A stretch of DNA of 64,000 nt from Thermococcus litoralis DSM 5473 (GTDB lineage: Archaea; Methanobacteriota_B; Thermococci; Thermococcales; Thermococcaceae), in the NCBI RefSeq assembly GCF_000246985.2, contig NC_022084.1, positions 2,071,224 through 2,135,223 on the forward strand, read 5' to 3'. The notes beneath the pieces are model-generated. The model worked only from the letters and a program-made list of their open reading frames with translations, ran no database searches and had not been told where the DNA came from. The position numbers were made by a program, and so were the translations under genes. Each line of letters starts with the position of its first letter. Position 1 is the first letter of the stretch. Positions 1 to 8,684 of this stretch are shown one piece after another.

Positions 1-80
1 ACGGCGAGGATAAGGTTTCATTCGAAGGTGCTTACCCAGAAAAGATGTTCCTCGAAAAGCTTCTCCAAGCTTTAGAGTGA
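1..80 (+). CDS. pdo: Protein disulfide oxidoreductase, C-terminal fragment (5' end outside window)
   Basis: Only the last 25 codons are present, read from base 3 to the TGA at 78-80. The tail reads GEDKVSFEGAYPEKMFLEKL and so on. From memory this is almost the same as the end of the Pyrococcus furiosus protein disulfide oxidoreductase, a double-thioredoxin-fold protein that makes or shuffles disulfides in the cytoplasm of hyperthermophiles. Both CXXC active sites lie upstream of the window and cannot be checked. Confidence 0.85.
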   Translation, partial: GEDKVSFEGAYPEKMFLEKLLQALE

Positions 81-123
81 ACCTTTTTAACCCTTCTTTT
101 CTTCTTGCATTCAGGTGTCCCTC

Positions 124-726
124 GTGAGGACTTTCATCATAAAGGCCAACAAGGCCCATACAAGAGCGGATTTTAGCCTGAAAGACCTTCCGGGGACGAG
201 TGGGAGGATTGATTTACTTTGCAGGTCTTTAAATTCAGCGTTTCTTCTTTCCCATGGGTTTAGGAAGAACGTTAGAGTGTGGCTCAACCTCAACGGACCC
301 CCCGATCCCCCAAAGACCATCAGATTTGAGGGGAGTGAAATCAAGCCTAAGACAATAAATCCCGACGAAATAAGCCTTGCGAAGATAATCATAAAAGCCC
401 TAAAAGTTGGCGAGGGCATAAAAGAGCCTGCAAAGGAATATCCCGTCCTTCCAGGGGTTTATGTAAGCAATCTAAGGTTTGAAGACATCATAAGGAGAAC
501 TATTAAGAATTCAACCCTCTACTACCTTCATGAAGAAGGGAAGCCGATTGAGAGAGTAAACTTCAAAGGCAATGTTACCTTTGTTCTTGGAGATCACGAA
601 GGGTTAGCAAGAGAGGATGAAGCTTTTCTTGAAGGAATAGCGGAAAAAGTTAGTGTGGGAAAGAAGAGCTATCTAACCTCGCATGTAATAGCTTACGTCA
701 ATATCTTCCTTGACAACCTTCTTTAG
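124..726 (+). CDS. trmY: tRNA (pseudouridine54-N1)-methyltransferase TrmY
   Basis: SPOUT-class enzyme that methylates N1 of pseudouridine 54 in the T-loop of archaeal tRNA. The N-terminal [14 protein letters not shown], the [10 protein letters not shown] stretch and the late [12 protein letters not shown]-site loop match the TrmY (DUF358) family, and about 200 aa is the usual length. I prefer GTG 124 over GTG 115: AGGTG at 113-117 sits 6 bases before 124, and the resulting [10 protein letters not shown] matches family N-termini. The stop overlaps the stop of the convergent deaminase gene by 4 bases. Confidence 0.9.
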   Translation: MRTFIIKANKAHTRADFSLKDLPGTSGRIDLLCRSLNSAFLLSHGFRKNVRVWLNLNGPPDPPKTIRFEGSEIKPKTINPDEISLAKIIIKALKVGEGIKEPAKEYPVLPGVYVSNLRFEDIIRRTIKNSTLYYLHEEGKPIERVNFKGNVTFVLGDHEGLAREDEAFLEGIAEKVSVGKKSYLTSHVIAYVNIFLDNLL

Positions 727-1963
727 TCGTTGAGCAACCTCTCAATCTCTTCTGTTTTTAGGAATCTCCCTTGATCGTATATCAGCTCCCCTCCCACAAA
801 TACCTTCTCCACATCGCTCCCCTTTGCCGAGTAAACAATGTGCGAAAGAACGTTTTCCCTTGGCAAGAAGTGGAGCTTCTTTGTGTTTATCAGAACTAAG
901 TCCGCTAAGTAGCCTTCCTTTATGAGGCCAGCTTTTAGTCCCAGTGCTTCAGCCCCTCCAACGGTTGCCCAGTAAAATACTTCCTTCGCAGTTGGCTTTG
1001 TGGGTCTTTTCTCTTCACCTTGTTGAGTATTGCCGCAAACTTCATTTCGAGTATCATATCAAGGGAGTTGTTTGACACGGCACAGTCATTTCCGAGGGCA
1101 ATTCTTCCGCCGAGCTCCCACAGGTCTATTATAGGGGCAATTTCCCCTTCAAGCTTTGCCAAACTCGTAGGACAGTGGACAAGGGCTGCATCGCTCTCTG
1201 CATAAATTTTAACTTCGTCTTTTGAAAGATAAACACCATGAACCCCTATGAAGTTCTTTCCCAGCATTTCCAACTCCTTTAGATATTCAACCGGTAGCAT
1301 CTTTTCCCTTTTCTTGACCCGAAGGACTTCTTCTCTGCTTTGAGAGACGTGCATATGAACTAATGCATTTTCTCTCTCTGCAACCTCTTTGACTTCCGCT
1401 AGCAAATCTCTTGAAACGGTGTCCGTTGCATGGGGGGCAAGCGTTGCTTTCACAAGAGTGCTTTTTTTCCATCGTTTGAAAAACTTAAATCCCAGTTCAG
1501 GCTCCGCTATGGGCATCTCAACAAGATCCATCATTGTCTGCCCGATAAAAGCCCTAACGCCCAGCTTTTCAGCCGCTTCCGCTATTTTCCATGCAAAAAA
1601 GTAGTGGTCGTTTATTACGGTTGATCCGTTTGCTACTGCCTCGGCAATCCCTATTAGTGCCCATTTGTAGATTTCCTCTTCAGTCCATTCCTTTTCCATT
1701 GGCCATATTACCTCTTTAAGCCACCTGTCGAGGGGCATGTCATCGCCAAATCCTCTAAACTTATTCATTGCAACGTGAGTATGAGCATTGACAAGCCCGG
1801 GCATGAGAAGATACCCACTTCCCCCAAAGGTCTCATCCACGTCAAACTCATTAAGCTTTTCACGGGGAACAATTCCGGCTATTTTGTCCTCCTCTATAAG
1901 AACGGCAACGTTCTTTTTAATCCTCTCAACATCGAGGGCATAATCGGCCACGATGGCTTTCAC
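723..1963 (-). pseudogene. mtaD: 5'-methylthioadenosine/S-adenosylhomocysteine deaminase, interrupted by a -1 frameshift
   Basis: Amidohydrolase-superfamily deaminase that would convert MTA or SAH to inosyl products. Visible motifs are PGLVNAHTHVAM (metal HxH), the second metal His in VHMHVSQSREE, and LGNDCAVSNNSLDM. After KVKRKDP the frame runs into junk ending KHWD. Reading one base over gives a family-like C-terminus from TKPTAKEVFYWATVGGAEAL through GYLADLVLI to ERLLND with a stop at 723-725. One missing C in a C-run (GGG on the plus strand at 1002-1004) explains this. GTG 1963 follows GGAGGTG. It is either a sequencing error or a recent inactivation. Confidence 0.85.
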
Positions 1964-2047
1964 TCTTACCACCTCCCTGTGGGGATTAACTTTATGATGC
2001 TTGAGTTATTTAAACCCTATGGCAAAATGGCAAAGAAAGAGGCGAAG

Positions 2048-2149
2048 GTTTTAAATATTCATCTGCATTCTAGGGATGTGATAACCATGTCTGTGGTATT
2101 TGAGGTTAAAGGCAAAAGGTTCCTTGCAAAATCTCTCTGGAATAATTGA
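2048..2149 (+). other. Promoter-like TATA box followed by a 20-codon ORF
   Basis: A good archaeal TATA box (TTTTAAATAT near 2049-2058) lies about 30 bases before an ATG at 2087, which opens a 20-codon frame (MSVVFEVKGKRFLAKSLWNN) ending at TGA 2147-2149. No ribosome binding site is clear. The peptide has no family I recognise; it could be a small protein, the stump of a decayed gene, or chance. The next real gene, asnS, starts 65 bases later. Confidence 0.25.
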
Positions 2150-2213
2150 CTCTTCTGGGATAGATTAATAAAGCCAAGGTTAAAAACTCAAGCAAGATTG
2201 GGGGTGTTTTATG

Positions 2214-3506
2214 ATGATCGAGAAGGTTTATTGTGCAGATGTAAAGCCCAAAATGGAAGGAGAAAGGGTAAGGCTTGCTGGATGGGTCTATAGAAAGAGA
2301 GAGGTAGGTAAGAAGGTTTTTATAGTACTTAGGGATTCAAGCGGCATAATGCAAACAGTCTTCACAAAAGAGCTTAGCGAAGAGGCTTATACTAAAGCAA
2401 AGCAGGTTGGAATAGAGTCAAGCGTCATAATCGAGGGAGTTGTTAAGGTTGATCCAAGGGCTCCAACTGGAGTGGAGATTCAGGCGGATAAGATAGAGAT
2501 CATTCAAAACGTTGAGTTCTTCCCGATAACGAAAGATGCAAGCGATGAGTTTCTTTTAGATGTGAGACATCTTCACCTTCACTCACCTAAGGTAGCCGAT
2601 ATCATGAAAGTTAAAGGTACATTAATGCAGGCGGCAAGGGAGTGGCTCCTTCAAGATGGATGGTATGAGGTGTTCCCCCCAATTCTGGTCACCGGCGCAG
2701 TTGAGGGTGGTTCAACTCTCTTCAAGCTGAAGTACTTTGATAGAGAAGCCTACCTCAGCCAGTCAGCTCAGCTTTACCTCGAGGCAGCAATATTCGGACT
2801 TGAGAAGGTGTGGAGCTTAACTCCAAGCTTTAGGGCTGAAAAGAGCAGAACAAGGAGGCATCTCACCGAATACTGGCATCTTGAGCTTGAGGCAGCATGG
2901 ATGGATTTGTGGGACATAATGAGGGTTGAGGAAGAACTAGTTAGTTATATGGTACAGCGCACTCTCGAACTCAGAAAAAAGGAGATTGAAGGGTTTAGGA
3001 AGGATCTCACAACCCTTAAAAACACAGAGCCCCCGTTCCCAAGGATAAGCTATGACGAGGCTATAGATATCCTCCAGAGCAAGGGGGTTAAGATAGAATG
3101 GGGCGAGGACATGGGAGCAGATGAGGAGAGAGTTTTAACCGAAGAATTCGACAGGCCTTTCTTTGTTTACGGCTATCCCAAACACATTAAAGCATTCTAC
3201 ATGAAGGAAGATCCCGAAGATCCAAGAAAGGTTTTGGCTGCTGATATGCTTGCTCCCGAAGGATACGGTGAGATCATTGGTGGAAGCCAGAGGGAAGATG
3301 ACTACAACAAGCTTGTGCAAAGAATAATTGAGGAGGGAATGGATCCCAAGAACTACGAGTGGTACCTCGACCTTAGGAAGTATGGAAGTGTTCCGCACAG
3401 CGGTTTTGGGCTTGGGTTGGAGAGGCTCGTTACATGGGTGCTAAAGCTCGACCACATCAGATGGGCAACGCTCTTCCCGAGAACACCCTCAAGAATTTAT
3501 CCATAA
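2214..3506 (+). CDS. asnS: Asparaginyl-tRNA synthetase, archaeal type
   Basis: Class IIb aminoacyl-tRNA synthetase charging tRNA-Asn. Residues 1-100 form the OB-fold anticodon-binding domain (RLAGWVYRKREVGKK, VFIVLRDSSGIMQ). The catalytic core follows, with motif 2 near 205-220 (FRAEKSRTRRHLTEYWHLELE region) and motif 3 near 395-405 (GFGLGLERLV). It resembles the P. horikoshii AsnRS along its length, ending LFPRTPSRIYP, and is not the longer AspRS-type N-terminus. ATG 2211 and 2214 both follow GGGGGTG at 2200-2206; 2214 matches the MIEKVY start of relatives. Confidence 0.93.
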   Translation: MIEKVYCADVKPKMEGERVRLAGWVYRKREVGKKVFIVLRDSSGIMQTVFTKELSEEAYTKAKQVGIESSVIIEGVVKVDPRAPTGVEIQADKIEIIQNVEFFPITKDASDEFLLDVRHLHLHSPKVADIMKVKGTLMQAAREWLLQDGWYEVFPPILVTGAVEGGSTLFKLKYFDREAYLSQSAQLYLEAAIFGLEKVWSLTPSFRAEKSRTRRHLTEYWHLELEAAWMDLWDIMRVEEELVSYMVQRTLELRKKEIEGFRKDLTTLKNTEPPFPRISYDEAIDILQSKGVKIEWGEDMGADEERVLTEEFDRPFFVYGYPKHIKAFYMKEDPEDPRKVLAADMLAPEGYGEIIGGSQREDDYNKLVQRIIEEGMDPKNYEWYLDLRKYGSVPHSGFGLGLERLVTWVLKLDHIRWATLFPRTPSRIYP

Positions 3507-3544
3507 AAGCCCTCTTTCCTTTTAAATTCCCAAAAACCGTAAGA

Positions 3545-3552
3545 TTTATAAA
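3545..3552 (+). promoter_or_regulatory. TATA box of tRNA-Arg(TCT)
   Basis: TTTATAAA about 30 bases before the first base of the tRNA, the spacing expected for an archaeal TBP site. It also lies just past the end of asnS, so the tRNA has its own promoter. Confidence 0.7.
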
Positions 3553-3577
3553 TGCAATCAAGCCCAATAAACTCCGA

Positions 3578-3654
<77 letters not shown>

Positions 3655-3717
3655 TAAATTCTTCAGAAACATCTCTACACCATAATTCTTCCTTAAGCTC
3701 CAACCCTAAGAGTTTAT

Positions 3718-3779
3718 GGCAATGATGACCATAAGGTCTCCCCGGCTGAATATGATGAGCTGGACCCGTAACTGAGCCC
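3718..3779 (+). ncRNA. C/D box 2'-O-methylation guide sRNA
   Basis: All four boxes are present in order and correctly spaced: C box ATGATGA (3722-3728), D' box CTGA (3746-3749), C' box ATGATGA (3752-3758), D box CTGA (3772-3775). GGC at 3718-3720 can pair with GCC at 3776-3778 to close the terminal stem, and a T6 run (3781-3786) follows, fitting a terminator. The two guides are 17 nt (CCATAAGGTCTCCCCGG) and 13 nt (GCTGGACCCGTAA). By the N+5 rule, each would direct methylation of a G in a target complementary to the guide. I did not identify the target RNA. Confidence 0.85.
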
Positions 3780-3838
3780 CTTTTTTGAATAATCCTTAAG
3801 AAGGGAATAAAAACTAAAAGTTCTTGCTTACCAAGGTC

Positions 3839-4306
3839 TTAAATTTCTGCCAAAATTCTCTCTAAAATGCTAACCAGCTTTTCTGCACTTTCCTTAAGCT
3901 CCTCACTCATCTCAACAAAAAGTCCCGTCTGCTTTGGCTGGGCACCGATGAGAATGAACTTTGCGTTTATGTGTTCTTTTAGGTAGCTGACCAGAAGCTT
4001 TAAGGGCATTTTGTGAGTTGAAAAAGCCTCTCCTAGAGTTCCTTCAGGGTTCGCCAAAACTATTTCGCCTGGCTTTCCTTCGAAGTGCACCGCATCTACA
4101 AAAACCACGTGAGTGGGGTTTTCCCTTATTATCTTCCCGGCATAGCTTTCAGGCATTTCTCCGCAGTTTAAAAACACCACCTTAGGGTTTGAAACTCTTT
4201 CCTTTAGCATTTCCACAACGTAGACACCAAAAGCATCGTCTCCTCTAACGTCGTTTCCGATTCCACATACAACAACCTTTTTTGCCCCTTTAAAAAATTC
4301 CTCCAT
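3839..4306 (-). CDS. hycI: Hydrogenase maturation endopeptidase, HycI/HyaD family
   Basis: Nickel-dependent protease that trims the C-terminal tail of a [NiFe] hydrogenase large subunit once nickel is in place. The family motif GIGNDVRGDDAFG lies near residue 15, followed by FVDAVHFEGKPGE and FSTHKMPL, which carry the usual acidic and His metal ligands. About 155 aa is normal. ATG 4306 is chosen because GGTGAT at 4311-4316 precedes it. It is the last gene of the hypA-hypB-type operon, 21 bases after the ATPase, so it probably serves one of the hydrogenases encoded elsewhere in the genome. Confidence 0.9.
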   Translation of the reverse strand: MEEFFKGAKKVVVCGIGNDVRGDDAFGVYVVEMLKERVSNPKVVFLNCGEMPESYAGKIIRENPTHVVFVDAVHFEGKPGEIVLANPEGTLGEAFSTHKMPLKLLVSYLKEHINAKFILIGAQPKQTGLFVEMSEELKESAEKLVSILERILAEI

Positions 4307-4327
4307 AATTATCACCAAAAATTGAAA

Positions 4328-5053
4328 TTAAAGAGACTCTGCAATTTTTTCAACCTTTTTGGCAAATTCACTGCTCAAAAGCTCTTCCACGTTGCCTATC
4401 TTTCCATCAAGGTCTTTGTAGAGAGGAATGCCGACAAGATAAGGCACGCCAAATTCTTTGGCGAGGTTCTCAATGTCCTTCTCTTCATCGAGCTTCATGT
4501 TTTCCACTATGCCAATTATTTTGAGGTTTTGCTCTTTCAACAGTTCAAGGAGCTTTTTAACAACGTTGATAGCAAGCTTTGAAGGTGTAGCCACAACCAG
4601 AAACTCGCCTCTTTTGAGAAATCTCAAAACGTCCAAAAATTGATCTCCCATTCCCGGGGGCATGTCAATTATGAGGAAATCAAGCTCATCCCATCTTGTT
4701 ATTGCCAAAAGCTCTATCAGGGCGTCGCTTATTTCCATTCCCCTCAGGGGGGTTGGCTTATCTTCGGAGTAATACACTATGCTCATAAACTTAATTCCGT
4801 GCACTTCTGGAGGAACAACACCTTTGTCCTCTTCGGGAAACTCCTTGGGCTCAAAGCCCAGTATGACGTGGTCACTTGCCCCATGGAAGTCCAGATCGAG
4901 AAGGCCAACTTTATAACCTTTCTTTGCCAGAACTAAGGCCAAAGTAGTGGAAACCATTGATTTCCCTACCCCTCCCTTGCCGCTCACTACGGGAATAATC
5001 CTCTTGACTTTTTCGAGCCTGGCCTCAACTGCCTTTATCCTTGGGTCAATCAC
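4328..5053 (-). CDS. ATPase-type HypB (Mrp/MinD family), HypA partner
   Basis: P-loop ATPase of the Mrp/NBP35/MinD group with the deviant Walker A VVSGKGGVGKS near residues 22-32 and the IIDMPPGMGD switch region near 130. Thermococcales lack the usual GTPase HypB. In T. kodakarensis a Mrp-type ATPase in this position binds HypA and changes its nickel affinity during [NiFe] hydrogenase assembly (established for the T. kodakarensis HypA/HypB-ATPase pair). The 4-base overlap with hypA (ATGA) and the protease downstream support the same role here. A general Fe-S carrier is the alternative; it lacks the CXXC expected for ApbC. Confidence 0.87.
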   Translation of the reverse strand: MIDPRIKAVEARLEKVKRIIPVVSGKGGVGKSMVSTTLALVLAKKGYKVGLLDLDFHGASDHVILGFEPKEFPEEDKGVVPPEVHGIKFMSIVYYSEDKPTPLRGMEISDALIELLAITRWDELDFLIIDMPPGMGDQFLDVLRFLKRGEFLVVATPSKLAINVVKKLLELLKEQNLKIIGIVENMKLDEEKDIENLAKEFGVPYLVGIPLYKDLDGKIGNVEELLSSEFAKKVEKIAESL

Positions 5054-5466
5054 TCCTCATCACCTTCGACCTTTATTGCCGCAAGATAAACTCCTCTCCC
5101 CTTTGTAACCTCAAAGTCCCTGCTACCGCATTTTGGACAGGCAAGGAAAGCATGAACAACCTCGGGAATAAAATGGATATCCTCCTTTATCCTCTCGTCA
5201 AAACCTTCTTTGACATCTTTGAGCTTCCATTCGTTTCCACAGTTTCTGCACTTAAATTCCGCCTCCTCAATAACAAACTCAATCTCCGCCTCCTCTGCAA
5301 TAGTCCCCTTCTTTATTTCGTTGATGGCAAACTCAAGTATCTCTTGATTAACGTCCTGCAGTTCTCCAAGGACGATCCTCATGCCCAGAACTTTGTCTTT
5401 CCCATGCTGCCTTGCAAATTCAATTGCAGTCCTAACTATACCATCAGCGAGCGCCCATTCGTGCAT
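5050..5466 (-). CDS. hypA: Hydrogenase nickel chaperone HypA
   Basis: Delivers Ni(II) to the large subunit of [NiFe] hydrogenase. Mature numbering from ATG 5466 gives the conserved MHE start, where His2 and the N-terminal amine bind nickel. Zinc is held by C73-x2-C76 and C110-x2-C113, with the long archaeal insert between the pairs (ERIKEDIHFIPEVVHAF). An upstream in-frame start would add MKI and bury the essential His, so it is rejected. GGTGA at 5472-5476 is the ribosome binding site. First gene of the maturation operon. Confidence 0.95.
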   Translation of the reverse strand: MHEWALADGIVRTAIEFARQHGKDKVLGMRIVLGELQDVNQEILEFAINEIKKGTIAEEAEIEFVIEEAEFKCRNCGNEWKLKDVKEGFDERIKEDIHFIPEVVHAFLACPKCGSRDFEVTKGRGVYLAAIKVEGDEE

Positions 5467-5496
5467 GATCTTCACCAGAAAACTCTAAGCGAGGAA

Positions 5497-5506
5497 GTTT
5501 ATAAAT
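5497..5506 (-). promoter_or_regulatory. TATA box of the hypA operon
   Basis: On the minus strand ATTTATAAAC lies about 31-40 bases before the hypA start, in the 78-base gap behind the convergent-free aminotransferase end. It would give a very short leader holding the GGTGA site. Confidence 0.6.
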
Positions 5507-5544
5507 GGTGGCGTTTCAAACAAAAGGTGTTAAAAAGAAAAGAA

Positions 5545-6921
5545 CTAGTGCCACGTAACGGTTTTGTGCTTCACCTTTCCAGCAAGGGCATCCTTTAATG
5601 CCTGTTCCATAATCTCCAAGCCTTTTTCTGCAATTTCTTTTGTTATCACAAGCGGTGGCGTTATTCTTATGACGTTTCCGAACATACCGTAGCTCGGTAA
5701 AATTAAGCCAAGCTCAAATGCCCTCCAACAGATTTTTCCGGTTAACTCTGGGTCTGGAATCTTGGTGTTGGGCTTTACTATTTCTGCACCTACCATCAGC
5801 CCTTTGCCCCTAACGTCTCCAATGACATCATATCTCTCCTTCATTTCAAGCAAGCGCTTCTTTATGAAGTCCCCAACCTTCAGTGCGTTCTCTAGGAGGC
5901 TTTCCTCCTCTATTATCTTGAGCGTCGCGTATGCTGCCGCTGAAATAACGGGATTGGCGGCAGGTGTGAGCAGAGCAGAACCGCTTGTCATATCCATGAG
6001 CTCGGCTTTTCCAATTACTCCACTAAGACCCATTCCACTTGCTACACCCTTTCCAAAGGATATGAAATCGGGTTCAACACCAAACCACTCGCTTGCAAAC
6101 CACTTTCCAGTTCTCCCAATTCCTGTCTGCACTTCATCCATTGCCAAGAGAATCCCATATTCGTCTAGCACTTTTTTGAGCTCTTTGAAGAAGTTCTCTG
6201 GTGGAACAACGATTCCAGCGTCTCCTTGAATAGGCTCAGCTAAAAGAACGCTTACCTCATCCGGAGGCAATACATGGGCAAAAACATAGTTCTCTAGATA
6301 GTCCAAAAAGGCGTTTATCAGCTCGTTAGGCTCTTCATAGCCGTCTATCCTCCACGGGTTTCTGTAAGGATTGGGATATGGAATCCAGACTACATTTGGG
6401 ACTAGTGGTGAGAATCCTCTCTTCTGCGAGCTTTGAAAGGCAGCGACAGAGGTTGCTCCATAGGTTTGGCCGTGGTAAGCCCCAATGAAGGCAACTATCC
6501 AAGGTTTTCTTGTGGCAAAACGGGCAACTTTCATAAGCAGATCGATGGAATCACTCCCACTTAGCCCAAAGAGAATTTTTGGATTTCCTATTGGGGCTTT
6601 CTCGGCTAAAATCTCCGCAACTTCTATCGCTCTTTTGCTGTATGTGTAGCCGATCATCGAGTGCTGTATCTTTGCCACCTGCTCCTGAACTTCTTTAACT
6701 AGCTTAGGATGAGCATAACCAGTTGAGGCTGCAGCGGCTCCGGCAAGAAAGTCTATAAAAACATTGCCATCCACGTCCTCAATTAGGGCTCCGTAACCTC
6801 TCTCGGGAACAACGGGGAAAAGTTTAACACCTAAGCCTTGTGAAATAATTCTTTTTTCCCTCTCTACGAGTTCCTTGGCTTTTGGTCCTGGAGGAGTAAC
6901 AACTAGTTTTGGATATTCCAT
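5545..6921 (-). CDS. Class III PLP aminotransferase or amino acid racemase
   Basis: Fold-type I class III (omega-aminotransferase, 4-aminobutyrate/ornithine type). The PLP lysine is K291 in ISFGKGVASG, with the cofactor-ring Asp in AMDEVQTGIGRTG (D262) and a phosphate/ring loop GSDSIDL near 121. In Thermococcales this subgroup contains ornithine aminotransferases as well as amino acid racemases, and sequence alone does not separate them. ATG 6921 follows GGTGAT. The next gene downstream is an alanine/glycine symporter, which hints at alanine or another small amino acid as substrate; that is inference. Confidence 0.8.
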   Translation of the reverse strand: MEYPKLVVTPPGPKAKELVEREKRIISQGLGVKLFPVVPERGYGALIEDVDGNVFIDFLAGAAAASTGYAHPKLVKEVQEQVAKIQHSMIGYTYSKRAIEVAEILAEKAPIGNPKILFGLSGSDSIDLLMKVARFATRKPWIVAFIGAYHGQTYGATSVAAFQSSQKRGFSPLVPNVVWIPYPNPYRNPWRIDGYEEPNELINAFLDYLENYVFAHVLPPDEVSVLLAEPIQGDAGIVVPPENFFKELKKVLDEYGILLAMDEVQTGIGRTGKWFASEWFGVEPDFISFGKGVASGMGLSGVIGKAELMDMTSGSALLTPAANPVISAAAYATLKIIEEESLLENALKVGDFIKKRLLEMKERYDVIGDVRGKGLMVGAEIVKPNTKIPDPELTGKICWRAFELGLILPSYGMFGNVIRITPPLVITKEIAEKGLEIMEQALKDALAGKVKHKTVTWH

Positions 6922-6969
6922 CTAGATCACCTCACAAAACGATAAAAAGCCGAAAAGAAAAATGGGAAA

Positions 6970-8517
6970 TCACGGGTTTGCAGAGACAAACTCGTCGGTG
7001 TACCTCTTGATGACCGTTGCTAGAAGTATGAGTCCAACAAGGTTTGGTATTGCCATAAGTCCGTTCATCATGTCTGAGAATGTCCATACGTTTTCAAGGG
7101 CCGTTGTGGCACCTATGTAGAGGAACACTACGAAGAGGAGGTTGTAGATCAAGTGAAGTTTTGGATAGAGCTTCGCGAACTTTTCTGGGTCGCCTTCAAT
7201 CCACTTTGCAAGGTACATAATGTTCTGCCTGCCATAGAAGGACCATGCAAGCACCGTAGAGTACGCGAAGAGGATAACACCTATAACCACCATGGCTTCA
7301 CCTATGTGTCCAAATGCCCTTGCGAAAGCTTCTTGGGTTAGAGGAGTGCTTGTCTTTCCAGTTTCCCATGCCCCCGTTGCCACAATTGAGATACCCGTTA
7401 ATGAACAGATAATGAGCGTGTCAATGAATGGTCCAAGCATTGCCACGTGAGCCTGTCTTGATGGATGATCCGTTCTTGCTGCAGCGTGAGCGAGTGTAGC
7501 AGTTCCTAGACCAGCTTCGTTGGAGAATAGACCTCTAGCTACTCCCCATCTTATAACGGTACCTACTGCACCACCGGCAACTGCCTGTCCAGTGAATGCG
7601 TCTTTGAATACGAGGGCTATTGCAGATGGCAGCTGACCAGCGTACTTAATCCAGACACCAATTGCAAAGATGAAGTAGATTATTGCCATAAAGGGAACTA
7701 GAGCCTCTGCAACTTCTCCGATTCTCTTAATTCCACCAACGATAACTATGAAGGTTATGAACGCGAAGAAGATACCTGTTATCCATGTTGGAACGTTGAA
7801 TGCCTGCTTCATTCCCAATGCTAGGGAGTTTGCCTGTGTCATGTTTCCAATTCCAAATGCTGAAATTGCCGCAAATAACGCGAAGAGTATTGCCAAGGTT
7901 TTGCCAAGGGTTGGAAGTGAGCGCCCTGTTAATAGATACAGCGCCAGTATGAGGAAGAGAATTGCTATTATGATAGCTAGTGCCATTAATCCTCCGCTTA
8001 GCTTTGTAGCTTCATACCCGATGAATATTGCGAAGAGGATTATGAACAGCCCAGCTATTGTCCTGAAAGTTGGTGAGATTTCCTCTTCTGCCAGTCCTCT
8101 CTCTAAGAAGTTGAAGGTTCCACCGATCATTGTTCCATCTGGCAACTTGCTTCTAAAGGCAACTCCCAAAAGTCCCTCCGAGTACCTAGTTGCCATTCCA
8201 ACGAGAGCTGTGACCCACATCCAGAACAGTGCACCCGGTCCTCCGGCAGCTATTGCAGTTGCTACACCCGCTATGTTTCCTATACCAACTGTTCCAGCAA
8301 TGGTTGCCATTAAAGCTTGGAATGGTGTAATATCACCTTCACCTTGCTTTTTTCTTCCCTCGAAGAGGGTGAACCTTATAGACCACCCAAGTCTGCGGAA
8401 CTGTATGCCCCCAAGGTATATTGTTAGCAACAACCCTGTACCTACCAGTAAAATCATTATTGGGGGGCCCCAAACCATGCCATCCAGCCAGTTTATAAAG
8501 TCCATTATGGCACTCAT
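6970..8517 (-). CDS. agcS: Alanine/glycine:cation symporter, AGCS family
   Basis: Membrane carrier taking up alanine or glycine with Na+ or H+. The family hallmarks are FQALMATIAGTVGIGNIAGVATAI near 85-105 and WGVARGLFSNEAGLGTATLAHAA near 330, in a protein with about ten hydrophobic helices. ATG 8517 (MSAIMDF) is the start because a strong GGAGGTG (8523-8529) precedes it by 5 bases; a longer reading starting MHYAVLF would run through that site. It has its own promoter and runs in the same direction as the aminotransferase after it (48-base gap). Confidence 0.92.
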   Translation of the reverse strand: MSAIMDFINWLDGMVWGPPIMILLVGTGLLLTIYLGGIQFRRLGWSIRFTLFEGRKKQGEGDITPFQALMATIAGTVGIGNIAGVATAIAAGGPGALFWMWVTALVGMATRYSEGLLGVAFRSKLPDGTMIGGTFNFLERGLAEEEISPTFRTIAGLFIILFAIFIGYEATKLSGGLMALAIIIAILFLILALYLLTGRSLPTLGKTLAILFALFAAISAFGIGNMTQANSLALGMKQAFNVPTWITGIFFAFITFIVIVGGIKRIGEVAEALVPFMAIIYFIFAIGVWIKYAGQLPSAIALVFKDAFTGQAVAGGAVGTVIRWGVARGLFSNEAGLGTATLAHAAARTDHPSRQAHVAMLGPFIDTLIICSLTGISIVATGAWETGKTSTPLTQEAFARAFGHIGEAMVVIGVILFAYSTVLAWSFYGRQNIMYLAKWIEGDPEKFAKLYPKLHLIYNLLFVVFLYIGATTALENVWTFSDMMNGLMAIPNLVGLILLATVIKRYTDEFVSANP

Positions 8518-8577
8518 CTTAGCACCTCCAAAGAGTACTGCATAGTGCACTATGGCATTAAGATTAACGCTAAAGAA

Positions 8578-8587
8578 TTATTTAAAA
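8578..8587 (-). promoter_or_regulatory. TATA box of agcS
   Basis: Minus-strand TTTTAAATAA about 60-70 bases before the agcS start codon, followed by a short leader that ends in GGAGGTG. Confidence 0.55.
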
Positions 8588-8684
8588 CTTTCTAGCACAT
8601 TTATGAACCTCAATGAAATAAAATCAAGAAAGAGGACATTACCAATGAACATATTTTCAAGATTTTATGAGGCTAAATGAAACA

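Noticed and set aside
7748-8545. A 265-codon frame opposite the alanine/glycine symporter
   Set aside because: Antisense to a strongly conserved transporter; composition is the mirror of its hydrophobic codons.
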